The translations under genes were made by a program, and so were the position numbers. 64,000 nucleotides of DNA from Roseicyclus salinarum. Its GTDB lineage: Bacteria; Pseudomonadota; Alphaproteobacteria; Rhodobacterales; Rhodobacteraceae. Below the pieces are notes generated by a model, which was not told where the DNA came from, searched no databases, and was given only the letters and a program-made list of their open reading frames with translations. The stretch lies in contig NZ_JARRSA010000004.1 of the NCBI RefSeq assembly GCF_029624655.1, positions 1 to 64,000 of the forward strand. Direction: 5' to 3'. Shown one piece after another: positions 15,994-25,358 of the stretch. Position 1 is the first letter of the stretch; each line of letters begins with the position of its first letter.

Positions 15994-16770
15994 TCATGAC
16001 GAGAGGAAATCCTCCAGGATCAGCCGGAAGATCTCGGGCTTCTCGACATGCGCGGCGTGCGAGGCGCCGGGGATGACGGCCAGCGACGCGTTGGGCAGGT
16101 TCGTCCACAGGTGCTGCACCTGCGCCCAGCGGTAGGAGCGGTCTTCATCCCCCCAGATGATCAGCGACGGCATGGTGAGCTGCGGCAGGGCGTCCCGCCC
16201 GTCCCATGCCGCCATCGCACTCAGCGCCGTCCGCGCCGCCGATGCGTCCGCCTGTGCGCCGATCGCGCAGAGCGCCTCGAACGCGGGATGCGCCTCGCCG
16301 TGGAGCAGCCATGTCGCGGCGATCCGGCGCGCGGTCAGGGCCACGCCGTCCTGCCGCAGCCGGTCGAGCGACACCTCGATCGGCTCGAACCGGTCCGGCA
16401 TGGAGCCGAGCGCGCCCGTTCCGTAGAGCACGAGCCGCTCGAGGCGGTGCGGGACCCTGCGCGCCACCTCCTGCGAGATCATGCCCCCCATCGAGTGCCC
16501 GATCAGGATGCACCGCTCGATGCCTTGCGCGTCGAGTTCGGCGATCACGTGCTCGGCGAAACCCGCGATCGTGGCGGGCGCTGCGTGCGCGCTTGCGCGG
16601 CCGAAGCCGGGCAGGTCGACCGCGACGGTCCTGAACCGCTCCGAAAGTGCCGCCCGGAGATCGGACCATTGCGCCGATCCGCCGAGGTATCCGTGCACCA
16701 TCACGACGGGAAGCGCAGCTTCCGCCGATGCCTCCGTCCCACGCGGAGGCGCGCCATCGGGTCCGGTCAT
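15994..16770 (-). CDS. Alpha/beta-fold hydrolase
   Basis: A 258-residue cytosolic alpha/beta hydrolase. The oxyanion region is VVMVHGYLGGSAQW, the nucleophile elbow LIGHSMGGMIS, the acid IIWGDEDRSY and the catalytic His PGASHAAHVEKPE. The ATG at 16770 overlaps the end of the TRAP large permease gene by four bases; the same frame is open far upstream but only as antisense-like shadow of that gene. Being last in the TRAP operon, it probably hydrolyses an ester, lactone or C-C bond in the imported acid or a product of it. The exact reaction cannot be assigned. Confidence 0.88.
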   Translation of the reverse strand: MTGPDGAPPRGTEASAEAALPVVMVHGYLGGSAQWSDLRAALSERFRTVAVDLPGFGRASAHAAPATIAGFAEHVIAELDAQGIERCILIGHSMGGMISQEVARRVPHRLERLVLYGTGALGSMPDRFEPIEVSLDRLRQDGVALTARRIAATWLLHGEAHPAFEALCAIGAQADASAARTALSAMAAWDGRDALPQLTMPSLIIWGDEDRSYRWAQVQHLWTNLPNASLAVIPGASHAAHVEKPEIFRLILEDFLSS

Positions 16771-18068
16771 CGCATCTGCTCGGGAAGCCAGAGCGCGATC
16801 TGCGGGAAGGCGACCAGCATGACGATCAGCAGGACCAGCGCGCCGATGAAGGGAAGGCATCCGCGGATGACCTGGCCGATGCTGACCTTGCCGCGGCTGA
16901 TGCCCTGTATGACATAGAGGTTGAGCCCCACGGGCGGCGTCAGGACCGCGATCTCCATGGTCACGGTGTAGACGACCCCGAACCAGATCAGGTCGAACCC
17001 GGCCGCCGCCATCAGCGGGAAGATCGTGGGCAGGGTGATGAAGGTCATCGAGACTGGCTCGAGGAACATGCCGAGCACGATGTAGAACACCAGCACGATC
17101 GCAAGCACCGTATAGGGCGAGAGGTCGAAGCTGAGGAACAGTTCGGTGAATTCCTGAGGCACGCGGTAGTAGGTCAGCACGAAGCCGAACAGCGTGCCGG
17201 CCGACAGCAGGAGCCCGAGGTAGCCCATCGTTCGCATCGTGGAGAAAAGCGCGTCCTTGAAGCCGTCCCAGCGCAGGCCGCCGACGCCGAAGGCCAGCAC
17301 GACCGTCAGGAGGGCGGCGACGGCCGCGGCCTCGGTCGGCGTGGCGATGCCGCCGTAGATCGCGACGGTGATGACGAGGCCGATCAGGGCGATCGGGCCG
17401 ATCGTGGCCGCGATCTGGAACAGCGTCATGCGCGCCGCCTGCTCGCTGTCGGGGATGTCGTCGGGGTGCATGACGCCCCAGACCATTACCACGACCGAGA
17501 ACAGCGTCGCCAGCATGAGGCCGGGCACCACGCCCGCGATGAAGAGGTCGCCGATGCTCTGGTCGGTGACGATGCCGTAGAACAGCAGGATCAGGCTGGG
17601 CGGAAGCAGGACCGACAGCGTGCCGCCCGCCGCAAGGACGCCCGCCGACAGCTCCTTGCCGTAGCCGAGGCGCAGCATCTCGGGCAGCGCGACGCCGCCG
17701 ATGGTCAGCGAGCCCACCATGGACGAGCCCGATACGGCGCCGAAGCCCGCGCACGCGCCGATGGAGCCATAGGCGGCCGAGCCGCGCACGCGCACGCCCT
17801 GGTGCAGGAACTGGTAGAGCCGCGGGCCGATGTTCGATCGTCCGATCAGCTCTCCGAGGAACACGAAAAGCGGCACGGCCAGCAGGATGTAGTTGATCCA
17901 CACCCCCCACAGCTTGAGCTGGGAGGACACGAGCGATGTCTGGAAGCTCTGGATCTGCCACAGGAAGGGCAGCGATGCCGCCGCCAGCGCGAAGGGGATC
18001 GGCAGTCCGATCGCGATCAGCAGGACCAGCAGTCCAAGGAGGCCGAGGCCGACTTCATACCATTCCAT
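16767..18068 (-). CDS. TRAP transporter large permease (DctM family)
   Basis: A 433-residue polytopic large subunit beginning MEWYEVGLGLLGLLVLLIAI. DctM landmarks are GACAGFGAVSGSSMVGSLTI, GGTLSVLLPPSLILLFYGIV, GMFLEPVSMTFITLPTIFP and EIAVLTPPVGLNLYVIQ. It forms the transport channel with the small permease encoded three bases upstream and the DctP protein at 18664-19653. The alpha/beta hydrolase gene overlaps its 3' end, implying coupled translation. Confidence 0.94.
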   Translation of the reverse strand: MEWYEVGLGLLGLLVLLIAIGLPIPFALAAASLPFLWQIQSFQTSLVSSQLKLWGVWINYILLAVPLFVFLGELIGRSNIGPRLYQFLHQGVRVRGSAAYGSIGACAGFGAVSGSSMVGSLTIGGVALPEMLRLGYGKELSAGVLAAGGTLSVLLPPSLILLFYGIVTDQSIGDLFIAGVVPGLMLATLFSVVVMVWGVMHPDDIPDSEQAARMTLFQIAATIGPIALIGLVITVAIYGGIATPTEAAAVAALLTVVLAFGVGGLRWDGFKDALFSTMRTMGYLGLLLSAGTLFGFVLTYYRVPQEFTELFLSFDLSPYTVLAIVLVFYIVLGMFLEPVSMTFITLPTIFPLMAAAGFDLIWFGVVYTVTMEIAVLTPPVGLNLYVIQGISRGKVSIGQVIRGCLPFIGALVLLIVMLVAFPQIALWLPEQMR

Positions 18069-18071
18069 GGC

Positions 18072-18572
18072 TCACATCTCCCGCGCGGGGGTCATGATGA
18101 CGCGCGCGAAGCGCAGTGCCGCGTAGATCGTGAAGACGATCAGCGACGTGGCGCCCGGCACCCAGAAGATCCACCGCGGCCAAAGAAGGATTTCCGACGA
18201 GGCGCCCGACGAGAAGGCGCGCAGCGTCGCGTTGCCGGCCGCGATCGCGAAGAACAGGCCGACGCCCAGCATCAGGGCGAGATTGAGGATCGCCACCGCC
18301 TTGCGGCCGGGGGCGGGAAGCCTGTCGGTCAGCATCGTGACCCGCGGGTAGGCGTCCTCGCGCAGGGCATAGGCGAGGCCCGCGAAGGCGACGGGGAACA
18401 GAAGCAGCGCCGTGGCTTCCGTGACCATCCTGTCGGGCGCGTTCAGGGCGTAGCGCGCGAAGACGCCGTAGCTGATCCACGTCATCTGCACGAGGATGAT
18501 GCACGCGCCCGCCGCGGCGAGCCAGACCACGAGCCTTTCGGCAAGCTGGATGTATCGGTCGAGTTTCGTCAC
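18072..18572 (-). CDS. TRAP transporter small permease (DctQ family)
   Basis: A 166-residue four-helix membrane protein starting at the GTG at 18572 (MTKLDRYIQLAERLVVWLAA), which has a GCGGGGG element before it. An upstream ATG at 18605 in the same frame would add 11 residues but lies only 11 bases after a strong hairpin and lacks a ribosome-binding site. Features fit DctQ: WISYGVFARYALNAPDRMVT and a last helix ending in RFARVIM. It partners with the large permease encoded three bases downstream. Confidence 0.88.
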   Translation of the reverse strand: MTKLDRYIQLAERLVVWLAAAGACIILVQMTWISYGVFARYALNAPDRMVTEATALLLFPVAFAGLAYALREDAYPRVTMLTDRLPAPGRKAVAILNLALMLGVGLFFAIAAGNATLRAFSSGASSEILLWPRWIFWVPGATSLIVFTIYAALRFARVIMTPAREM

Positions 18573-18615
18573 CGGGACCCCCGCAGGATTGCAGCCATCG
18601 GACATGGTGGAAGCG

Positions 18616-18643
18616 CCGCGGGCCGCGCGATGCGGGCCCGCGG
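18616..18643 (-). promoter_or_regulatory. Intercistronic hairpin between dctP and dctQ
   Basis: CCGCGGGCC (18616-18624) pairs perfectly with GGCCCGCGG (18635-18643) around a ten-base loop. It lies 20 bases after the binding-protein stop (minus strand) and before the small permease gene. Such hairpins commonly protect the upstream transcript or reduce read-through, so that the soluble binding protein is made in excess over the membrane subunits. Confidence 0.6.
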
Positions 18644-18663
18644 TCTTTCAGGTCACTCGCCGG

Positions 18664-19653
18664 TCACGGGGCGTTCTGGGCGAAGAGATCGAGGATCTGC
18701 CCGGCAAGCTCGGGACCGCAGGCGGCCTCGACCTCGGCGTTCCAGGTCTGCTGCACGCTTTCCAGAAGGGCCGCGCGCTCCTCGACGGAGAGCGACACCG
18801 CCGCACCGCCGCCGGCCATCACGGCATTGCCCACACGCTGGTCGACCCAGGCCTCGTAGCGCGGCTTCAGCCATGCCTCGGTCTCGGCCGCGGCCTCCAT
18901 CACGATGGCCTGCTCCTCGGGGGTCAGGCGGTCGTAGGCGCTCTGGCTCATCATGTAGTTGATGTTGCCGTAGAACAGGCTTCCGTTGACCATGTAGGGC
19001 ATCACGTCCCAGAGCTGCCAGCTGGAGTAGGTGGCCACGCCCATGTTGATGCCGTCCACCACGCCGCGTTCGGCGGACTGGAAGACTTCGCTCGGCGCCA
19101 CGAAGACCGGAGCGCCGCCCCAGGTCTCGATCATCATGCTGACCAGCGGACCGATCGAGCGCACCTGGCGGCCCTGCAGGTCGCCCAGATCCGCGATCGG
19201 CTCCTCGAACCACCATTCCTGGTCGTAGGAATAGTTGGAGTTGAATAGCGGCACGAGACCCACCTCGGCCGCCTCGGCGCGGATGAGATCGGCGTAGGCG
19301 GCGTCCATCTCAACCTGGTTCTCGAGGTCGATCATCGCCGGATAGAGCGAGGTGACCCGGTAGCAGGGCAGGCGCTCGTCGGCGGGGATCCAGCTGATGT
19401 CGGATACGCCGCCCTGCAGCGCGTCCACGCCCTCGGACCAGCCATGAAGCGTCGAGGACGGGAAGATCTGGATTTCCACGTTGCCGCCCGTGCGCTCGGC
19501 GACGAGGTCGGCGAAATACTGGAAGCCGTCGTGGCGGATGTCGATCTCGTTCACGTAGGTCGAGAGGCGGATCGTGGTCTCGGCGGCGGCCGGCAGGGCA
19601 AGGCCCGCCGCAAGCGCCGTGGTGGTAAGGGCCGTCGTGATCGTCTTCTTCAT
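18664..19653 (-). CDS. TRAP transporter substrate-binding protein (DctP family)
   Basis: A 329-residue periplasmic protein starting at the ATG at 19653, which gives a clean signal peptide (MKKTITTALTTTALAAGLAL, cleaved near PAAAE). DctP features include NVEIQIFPSSTLHGWSEGVD, LGDLQGRQVRSIG with the substrate-carboxylate Arg, and ERGVVDGINMGVATYSSW. Upstream, the frame stays open but overlaps the divergent LysR gene. It is the first gene of the minus-strand TRAP operon; the LysR regulator at 19855 is divergent from it, about 200 bases away. The ligand is an organic acid of unknown identity; sulfonates are possible given nearby cuyA. Confidence 0.92.
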   Translation of the reverse strand: MKKTITTALTTTALAAGLALPAAAETTIRLSTYVNEIDIRHDGFQYFADLVAERTGGNVEIQIFPSSTLHGWSEGVDALQGGVSDISWIPADERLPCYRVTSLYPAMIDLENQVEMDAAYADLIRAEAAEVGLVPLFNSNYSYDQEWWFEEPIADLGDLQGRQVRSIGPLVSMMIETWGGAPVFVAPSEVFQSAERGVVDGINMGVATYSSWQLWDVMPYMVNGSLFYGNINYMMSQSAYDRLTPEEQAIVMEAAAETEAWLKPRYEAWVDQRVGNAVMAGGGAAVSLSVEERAALLESVQQTWNAEVEAACGPELAGQILDLFAQNAP

Positions 19654-19854
19654 CTTGATCCCCGTTGAGTTGCTTGTGGGTCGACCGGTTCTGTCCGGGC
19701 GGGTTCTTGGCCTCGGGACATGGCGGAGGCTGATGGATCGACGGTAGGCAAGTTTCCGGCCTGCGCGCCAATGCTTATGTCTCAAGTAACTATTCCGATC
19801 TTGCATGACCCTTTCCCGGCGATAGACTGCCCCGAAAGGACGGGCGGGACGGCT

Positions 19855-20739
19855 ATGGACATCAACTGGCTGATAGATTTCGTCTGTCTCGGCCGCACGC
19901 TGAACTTCTCGCGCGCCGCCGAGGAGCGGAACGTGACGCAATCGGCCTTCAGCCGCCGGATCAAGTCGCTCGAATCGTGGGTCGGCACGTCCTTGGTGGA
20001 CCGCTCCAGCTACCCGGTGAAGCTCACGCCGGCCGGGCGGCAGTTCCTCGGAACGGCGCAGGTCACGCTCGCGCAGCTTACCGACGCACGCCAGTCGATC
20101 CGCGCCGCCGAGCACAGCAAGCTGCCCCAGCAGCGCATCGCCGCCCTTCACGCGATTTCGGTCAACTACCTGCAGCCGCGCCTATCCGAATTCGCGAAGG
20201 TCATGCCCGACATGCGTGTGCGCGTCGTCTCCGACACCATGGCGGCCTGCTGCCAGCTCCTGTCCGACGGCGGCTGCGAGTTCCTGCTCTACTATCGCCA
20301 TCAGCACGTCGAGCCGATCCTCGACGAGACACGCTTCGCCCGGAAGGACATCTGCACCGAGGACCTCGTGCCGGTGGCGCAGCACGCCGCCGCGGTGCGC
20401 AACGGCTGGACCCTCGGCGGTCCGAGCGCGCGGCCCGTGCCCTATCTCAGCTACGACCCCGACACCTTTCTCGGCAGCGTCGTGGACCGCACGATCGGCG
20501 GCCGCGACACGGCGCTAGACATCCGCTACATGGACGCGCTCGCCGAGGCGCTCAAGCGGCAGGCGTTGGCGGGGGGCGGGGTTGCGTGGCTTCCCGCCTT
20601 CTCCATTGCCGAAGAACTGGCCGATGGCCGCCTCGTGCGGATGGGAGGGCCGACGTGGACCGCACGGCTTACGATCTCGCTGTTCTCCTCGCCCGAGCGG
20701 CTCGACCCGGTGGGGCGGGCGCTATGGGACGCCTTCTGA
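19855..20739 (+). CDS. LysR-family regulator, divergent from the TRAP operon
   Basis: A 294-residue LysR regulator. The ATG at 19855 puts the winged helix at the N-terminus (FVCLGRTLNFSRAAEERNVT followed by QSAFSRRIKSLESWVG); the frame is open upstream without LysR similarity. The effector domain spans residues 90-294. It is transcribed away from dctP and is the natural candidate to control the TRAP/hydrolase operon. Its 3' end overlaps the tail of the convergent LysR gene by 18 bases. The two proteins share N(V/I)TQSAF(S/T)RRI in the recognition helix and look like paralogues. Confidence 0.92.
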   Translation: MDINWLIDFVCLGRTLNFSRAAEERNVTQSAFSRRIKSLESWVGTSLVDRSSYPVKLTPAGRQFLGTAQVTLAQLTDARQSIRAAEHSKLPQQRIAALHAISVNYLQPRLSEFAKVMPDMRVRVVSDTMAACCQLLSDGGCEFLLYYRHQHVEPILDETRFARKDICTEDLVPVAQHAAAVRNGWTLGGPSARPVPYLSYDPDTFLGSVVDRTIGGRDTALDIRYMDALAEALKRQALAGGGVAWLPAFSIAEELADGRLVRMGGPTWTARLTISLFSSPERLDPVGRALWDAF

Positions 20740-21612
20740 CAGGGGGGTGCCCGCCGCGACGATGGCGTCCCAGCCGCGCCGGGCCCCCTCGCGGCCGCTC
20801 CCCGCGAGGCGGATCATCCTGATGTCGAGCGCAAGGTCGGGCCCGACGCCCTCGACCCGGACCAGCCGGCCGGCGCGCATGTCCTCCGCGGCCAGCGCAC
20901 GCGGCAGCCACGCCACCGCAAGGCCCTCGACCGCGTAGCGGTAGGCCGCGAGGGTCAGGGAGGTCTCGGCGCGGCGGTGCAGGACCACGTCCTCGGGCAG
21001 CTCGCGCCAGAGGCCGGCCACCAGCGCCCCGAGGAACACGTCCGCGGGGTAGGCGACGACGGGAAGGCGGCCATCGGCGCGCCGCCCGAGCGCGGGATGG
21101 GCCAACGGTATCAGAATGTCGCTTCCGATGCTGCATTCCTCGAAGCCGCAGGCCTCGGGGCCCGCTCCGGGAACGGCGTGGCTGATGACGAGGTCGGCCT
21201 TCCCCGACAGCAGCATCACCAGGCATTCGTCCCGGTTGCCCGAGCGGATGCGGACGGGCTCCAGCCCCACGCCCGACAGTGTGCGCACAATGCCGGGCGA
21301 GACGGTCGCGCTGATCGCGTGCTGGCAGGCGAGCGTGATCGAACGGCTGCCCGTGGCGACCTCTGATGCCTCCTGAAGGAGGCTCGACTGCACCTGCAGG
21401 GCCGTGCGCAGGCTCCGCTCGAGGGCCTGCGCGCCGGGGCGGAGCGCCACGGGCTTGCGGCGCCGGTCGAAGAGCGAACCGCCCAGCTGCGCCTCGATGG
21501 CGTCGATGCGCCGGGTGAAGGCCGACTGGGTGATGTTGCGCGCTTCGGCCGCGCGCGCGAACGAGCCGCTGTCGATCACGGCGAGGATATCGGCGATCCA
21601 GTCATGCCGCAT
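20722..21612 (-). CDS. LysR-family regulator, divergent from cuyA (candidate CuyR)
   Basis: A 296-residue LysR regulator. The helix-turn-helix is [20 protein letters not shown], the linker helix follows, and the effector domain ([20 protein letters not shown]) occupies the rest. It is divergent from the L-cysteate sulfo-lyase gene with 110 bases between the two starts, the usual arrangement for a LysR activator of that gene, so it is probably the CuyR-type regulator responding to cysteate or a breakdown product. That role is inferred from position only. It is convergent with, and similar to, the LysR at 19855-20739. Confidence 0.9.
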   Translation of the reverse strand: MRHDWIADILAVIDSGSFARAAEARNITQSAFTRRIDAIEAQLGGSLFDRRRKPVALRPGAQALERSLRTALQVQSSLLQEASEVATGSRSITLACQHAISATVSPGIVRTLSGVGLEPVRIRSGNRDECLVMLLSGKADLVISHAVPGAGPEACGFEECSIGSDILIPLAHPALGRRADGRLPVVAYPADVFLGALVAGLWRELPEDVVLHRRAETSLTLAAYRYAVEGLAVAWLPRALAAEDMRAGRLVRVEGVGPDLALDIRMIRLAGSGREGARRGWDAIVAAGTPLSEGVP

Positions 21613-21722
21613 GGCACTCTCCCAACATGCAGAATCCGCAAGTCATGATGCAACATATCCATTCGCTGTCACAGATGCGCGGTGCTAACTGGAATATCAT
21701 TCAAGAGAAGGACGCCGCCCCC

Positions 21723-22724
21723 ATGAACCTCGCCCGCTTTCCGCGCCGCTTCCTCGCGCATCTTCCGACACCGCTGGAGCGGCTCGACCGCCTGAGCGCC
21801 GAGCTTGGCGGGCCGGACATCTGGATCAAGCGCGACGATTGCACGGGCCTTTCGACGGGCGGCAACAAGACGCGCAAGCTCGAGTTCCTGATGGCCGAGG
21901 CCGAGCTTCAGGGCGCGGACATGGTCATCACGCAGGGCGCGACGCAGTCGAACCACGCCCGCCAGACCGCCGCCTTCGCCGCGAAGCTCGGAATGGGCTG
22001 CCACCTCCTGCTGGAGGACAGGACCGGCTCGAACGACCCCAACTACATCGGCAACGGCAACGTCCTGCTCGACCATCTGCACGGCGCCACGACCGAGACG
22101 CGGCCGGGCGGCGCGGACATGAACGCCGAGATGGAGACGGTGGCCGAGCGGTTCCGCGCGGAAGGCCGAAAGGTCTACATCATCCCCGGCGGCGGATCGA
22201 ACCCCACCGGCGCGCTCGGCTACGTCAACTGCGCCTTCGAGCTGGTGGGACAGCTCAACGACCGCGCCCTCGCCGTCGATCACATCGTCCATGCCACCGG
22301 CAGCGCTGGCACGCAGGCGGGCCTCGTGACCGGTCTGAAGGCGTGCAACGCGCAGATCCCGCTTCTGGGCATCGGCGTGCGAGCGCCGCGTCCGGTGCAG
22401 GAAGGCAACGTCTTCGCCCTTGCCGTCAGGACGGCGGAAAAGCTGGGTTGCCCTGACGTGGTCGCCCGCGAGGACGTGGTCGCCAACACCGACTACGTCG
22501 GCGCCGGCTACGGTATCCCGACGGAAAGCGGGCTGGAGGCGATCCGCATGTTCGCCCAGCTCGAGGGCATCCTGCTCGACCCGGTCTATTCGGCCAAGGG
22601 CGCGGCGGGCCTGATCGACCTCGTGCGCAAGGGGCATTTCGGAAAGGGCGAGCGCGTGGTGTTCCTGCACACCGGCGGATCGGTCGCGCTGTTCGGCTAC
22701 GACCGGGCCCTCGCCGGGGCGTGA
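21723..22724 (+). CDS. cuyA: L-cysteate sulfo-lyase
   Basis: A 333-residue PLP-dependent enzyme of the D-cysteine desulfhydrase/ACC deaminase fold. The full N-terminus [20 protein letters not shown] and the segments [57 protein letters not shown] and [18 protein letters not shown] are as I know them from roseobacter CuyA; the PLP Lys is in GGNKTRK. CuyA converts L-cysteate to pyruvate, ammonia and sulfite. The overlapping downstream YeiH-type exporter (cuyZ-like) and the divergent LysR support this over D-cysteine desulfhydrase. Start ATG 21723 follows an AGAGAAGGA region. Confidence 0.9.
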   Translation: MNLARFPRRFLAHLPTPLERLDRLSAELGGPDIWIKRDDCTGLSTGGNKTRKLEFLMAEAELQGADMVITQGATQSNHARQTAAFAAKLGMGCHLLLEDRTGSNDPNYIGNGNVLLDHLHGATTETRPGGADMNAEMETVAERFRAEGRKVYIIPGGGSNPTGALGYVNCAFELVGQLNDRALAVDHIVHATGSAGTQAGLVTGLKACNAQIPLLGIGVRAPRPVQEGNVFALAVRTAEKLGCPDVVAREDVVANTDYVGAGYGIPTESGLEAIRMFAQLEGILLDPVYSAKGAAGLIDLVRKGHFGKGERVVFLHTGGSVALFGYDRALAGA

Positions 22725-23764
22725 CGGTGTCTCGCATCGCGGGCCTGCTGCCGGCCGGCCCCGGGTCGGACTGGCGGTCCCTGGGGCGCGGGCTCGTGCT
22801 GGCCGGAATGGTCGGCGCGGCGGCCAATTTCCTTGCCCAGAGCTACGGCGCGCCGGTCATGCTGTTCGCGCTGCTGATCGGCATGTCGCTTCATGCCGTG
22901 GCCGATCAGCCGACCTGCGCGCAGGGGGTGGGCTTCGCCTCGCAGACTCTCCTGCGGTGGGGCGTCGCGCTGATGGGCCTGAGGCTGAGCGTGCAGGACG
23001 TGTCGGTTCTGGGCTGGTTTCCGGTGCTCGCCGTCGCGGTCCTCGTGCTCGCGACGCTCGGCGCCGGGGTGTTCCTGTCCTACGTCTTCGGACGGAAGAA
23101 GGCGTTCGGGCTGCTCGCGGGCGGGTCCGTGGCGATCTGCGGCGCCTCGGCCGCGCTCGCCATCGCCAGCGTGCTGCCCCGGCGGGAGGGCCGCGAGGCG
23201 GACACGCTTCTGGTGATCACCGGGGTCACGGTCCTCTCGACGCTGGCCATGATCGCCTACCCGATCCTGTTCCGCGCCCTCGATTTCAACCCCGCCGAGA
23301 CCGCGTTCCTGATCGGCGCGACGATCCACGACGTGGCCCAGGTCGCGGGCGCGGGCCATTCCATCAGCGACGAGGTGGGCGTTCTCGCGACCTTCGTGAA
23401 GATGCTGCGCGTGGCGCTGCTGCCGGCGGTCCTGCTGCTGGTCGCGCTGTCGTTCCGGGGGACGGGCGAGGGCCGGAAGGGCCTGCCGTGGTTCCTCGTG
23501 GTCTTCGTCGCGCTCGCGGTCCTCGGCAACGCGAACGTCCTGCCGGGCTGGCTCGTGGCGCAGCTCGTGACGCTGTCGCAGGCCTGCCTGATCGTCGCGA
23601 TCGCGGCACTTGGCCTGCGCACGAACCTCGGGCGCATCCTCGATGTCGATCGGCGCTACGTCGCGATGCTGGTGCTGCTTACCCTGTTCCTGCTGGGTCT
23701 TGCGGTCTGCTTCGTCCTGCTCGTGCCCCTGGACGGGCAGGGGGCGCCGATGCCTGTGTCCTGA
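22721..23764 (+). CDS. YeiH/UPF0324-family membrane protein, putative sulfite/sulfate exporter
   Basis: A 347-residue polytopic protein of the Cons_hypoth698 (YeiH) family starting at a GTG that overlaps the cuyA stop. Family segments are [38 protein letters not shown], and [20 protein letters not shown] near the middle, with [10 protein letters not shown] near the end. Members beside cuyA have been proposed to export the sulfite released by desulfonation. The translational overlap here fits that role: getting rid of toxic sulfite as cysteate is degraded. Direct transport evidence for this family is thin. Confidence 0.88.
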   Translation: MTVSRIAGLLPAGPGSDWRSLGRGLVLAGMVGAAANFLAQSYGAPVMLFALLIGMSLHAVADQPTCAQGVGFASQTLLRWGVALMGLRLSVQDVSVLGWFPVLAVAVLVLATLGAGVFLSYVFGRKKAFGLLAGGSVAICGASAALAIASVLPRREGREADTLLVITGVTVLSTLAMIAYPILFRALDFNPAETAFLIGATIHDVAQVAGAGHSISDEVGVLATFVKMLRVALLPAVLLLVALSFRGTGEGRKGLPWFLVVFVALAVLGNANVLPGWLVAQLVTLSQACLIVAIAALGLRTNLGRILDVDRRYVAMLVLLTLFLLGLAVCFVLLVPLDGQGAPMPVS

Positions 23765-23877
23765 CGAGGGCGGCGTCCGGCGCGCGCGCCCCTGCAACGC
23801 GGGCTTGACTGCGACCGCGCAACCATTCGATTGGGGGATGGCGCAAGTCGCGCCTTCCGGCGGCGCGCCGCACCGGC

Positions 23878-25191
23878 ATGAAAGGAATTGGCGACGTGAC
23901 CTTCGACCTCTTGATCCGTGGCGCGACGCTGCCCGATGGCAGGCTGGGGCAGGACATCGCGGTCCGGGATGGCCGGATCGTGGAGGTGGCCGCCGGCATC
24001 GCCGCGCAGGCCCGCGAGGTGATCGAGGCCGGGGGTAACCTTCTGACGCCGCCCTTCGTCGATCCGCATTTCCACATGGACGCCACGCTGTCGCTTGGCC
24101 TGCCGCGCATGAACGTGTCGGGCACGCTGCTCGAAGGCATCGCGCTCTGGGGGGAGTTGCGTCCGATGCTGACGCGCGAGGCCGTCGTCGAGCGCGCCAT
24201 GCGCTACTGCGACCTCGCCGTGACCAAGGGGCTTCTGGCGGTCCGCAGCCATGTCGACGTCTCGGACCCGAAGCTCGTGACCGTCGAGGGCCTTCTGGAG
24301 GTCCGCGAGCGCGTCGCGCCCTATCTCGACCTGCAGCTCGTCGCCTTCCCGCAGGACGGCCTTTACCGCTCCCCCGAGGCCGAGGCGGCGCTGTCTCGCG
24401 CGCTCGACATGGGGGTGGATGTCGTGGGCGGCATCCCGCATTTCGAGCGCACGATGGAGGACGGCCGCGCCTCGGTCGAGGCGCTGTGCCGGATCGCGGC
24501 GGAGCGGGGGCTGCGCGTGGACATGCATTGCGACGAGACCGACGACCCGCTGTCCCGCCACGTCGAGACGCTGGCGGCGCAGACCGTGCGCTTCGGCCTT
24601 CAGGGCAGGGTGGCGGGCTCGCATCTCACCTCGATGCATTCGATGGACAACTACTACGTCTCGAAGCTTCTGCCAATGATGGCCGAAGCCGAGATGGCCG
24701 CGATCCCGAACCCGCTCATCAACATGATGCTGCAGGGGCGCCACGACACCTACCCGAAGCGGCGCGGCCTGACGCGTATCCCCGAGATGCTGGCCATGGG
24801 CATCCCGGTGGCGCTGGGACAGGATTGCGTGCTCGACCCGTGGTATTCGATGGGGTCGGGCGACCTTCTGGACGTCGCGCACATTGCCGTGCACGCCACC
24901 CAGATGGGCTCGGCCGCCGACAAGAGGACCCTGTTCGACGCGGTGACGACGGTGCCGGCGAAGGTCCTGGGGCTCGAGGGCTACGGGCTGGAGCCCGGAT
25001 GCCATGCCGACATGGTGCTTCTTCAGGCCCGCGATCCGGCCGAGGCGATCCGCCTGAGGCCGAACCGGCTGAAGGTCATCCGGCGCGGCAAGGTCATCTC
25101 CGAGACCCCTCCCGAGCGGTCGCGCCTCGCACTCGATGGCCGGCCCGAGACCGTCGATCCCGCCGACTACGCGCCCAAGGCTGCGTCCTGA
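23878..25191 (+). CDS. Cytosine-deaminase-like amidohydrolase (CodA family)
   Basis: A 437-residue metal-dependent deaminase of the amidohydrolase superfamily. Motifs in order: FVDPHFHMDATLSLG (HxH), GGIPHFERTMEDG, VDMHCDETDDPLSRH (metal His and catalytic Glu), GSHLTSMHSM, and GQDCVLDPWYSMGSGDLLDV (final metal Asp). The overall plan matches cytosine deaminase, though relatives act on isocytosine, creatinine or other heterocycles. It precedes a BMP-type nucleoside/base ABC transporter by 167 bases in the same direction, so it probably deaminates the base brought in. The start at 23878 is plausible; a GTG at 23896 (VTFDLLIRG) is possible. Confidence 0.85.
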   Translation: MKGIGDVTFDLLIRGATLPDGRLGQDIAVRDGRIVEVAAGIAAQAREVIEAGGNLLTPPFVDPHFHMDATLSLGLPRMNVSGTLLEGIALWGELRPMLTREAVVERAMRYCDLAVTKGLLAVRSHVDVSDPKLVTVEGLLEVRERVAPYLDLQLVAFPQDGLYRSPEAEAALSRALDMGVDVVGGIPHFERTMEDGRASVEALCRIAAERGLRVDMHCDETDDPLSRHVETLAAQTVRFGLQGRVAGSHLTSMHSMDNYYVSKLLPMMAEAEMAAIPNPLINMMLQGRHDTYPKRRGLTRIPEMLAMGIPVALGQDCVLDPWYSMGSGDLLDVAHIAVHATQMGSAADKRTLFDAVTTVPAKVLGLEGYGLEPGCHADMVLLQARDPAEAIRLRPNRLKVIRRGKVISETPPERSRLALDGRPETVDPADYAPKAAS

Positions 25192-25358
25192 ACCATGAAC
25201 GCGCTCAACGAAGATGCATTTCACGCTTCCTTGCGTGGAAAATGTGCAGTTAGCATGGGCGCACGGCCGGGGCCGCTCGACTTCGCCGGCATTGCAGAGA
25301 AGGTGTGGCCGTCACGATCGGCCGGCAACGATTCGGCCGCCAACGAGGAGACACCGCC

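Noticed and set aside
21613-21722. LysR-box candidates upstream of cuyA (ATGCAACAT and CATG repeats)
   Set aside because: Arms of three to four bases are expected by chance; none has a clear T-N11-A dyad.
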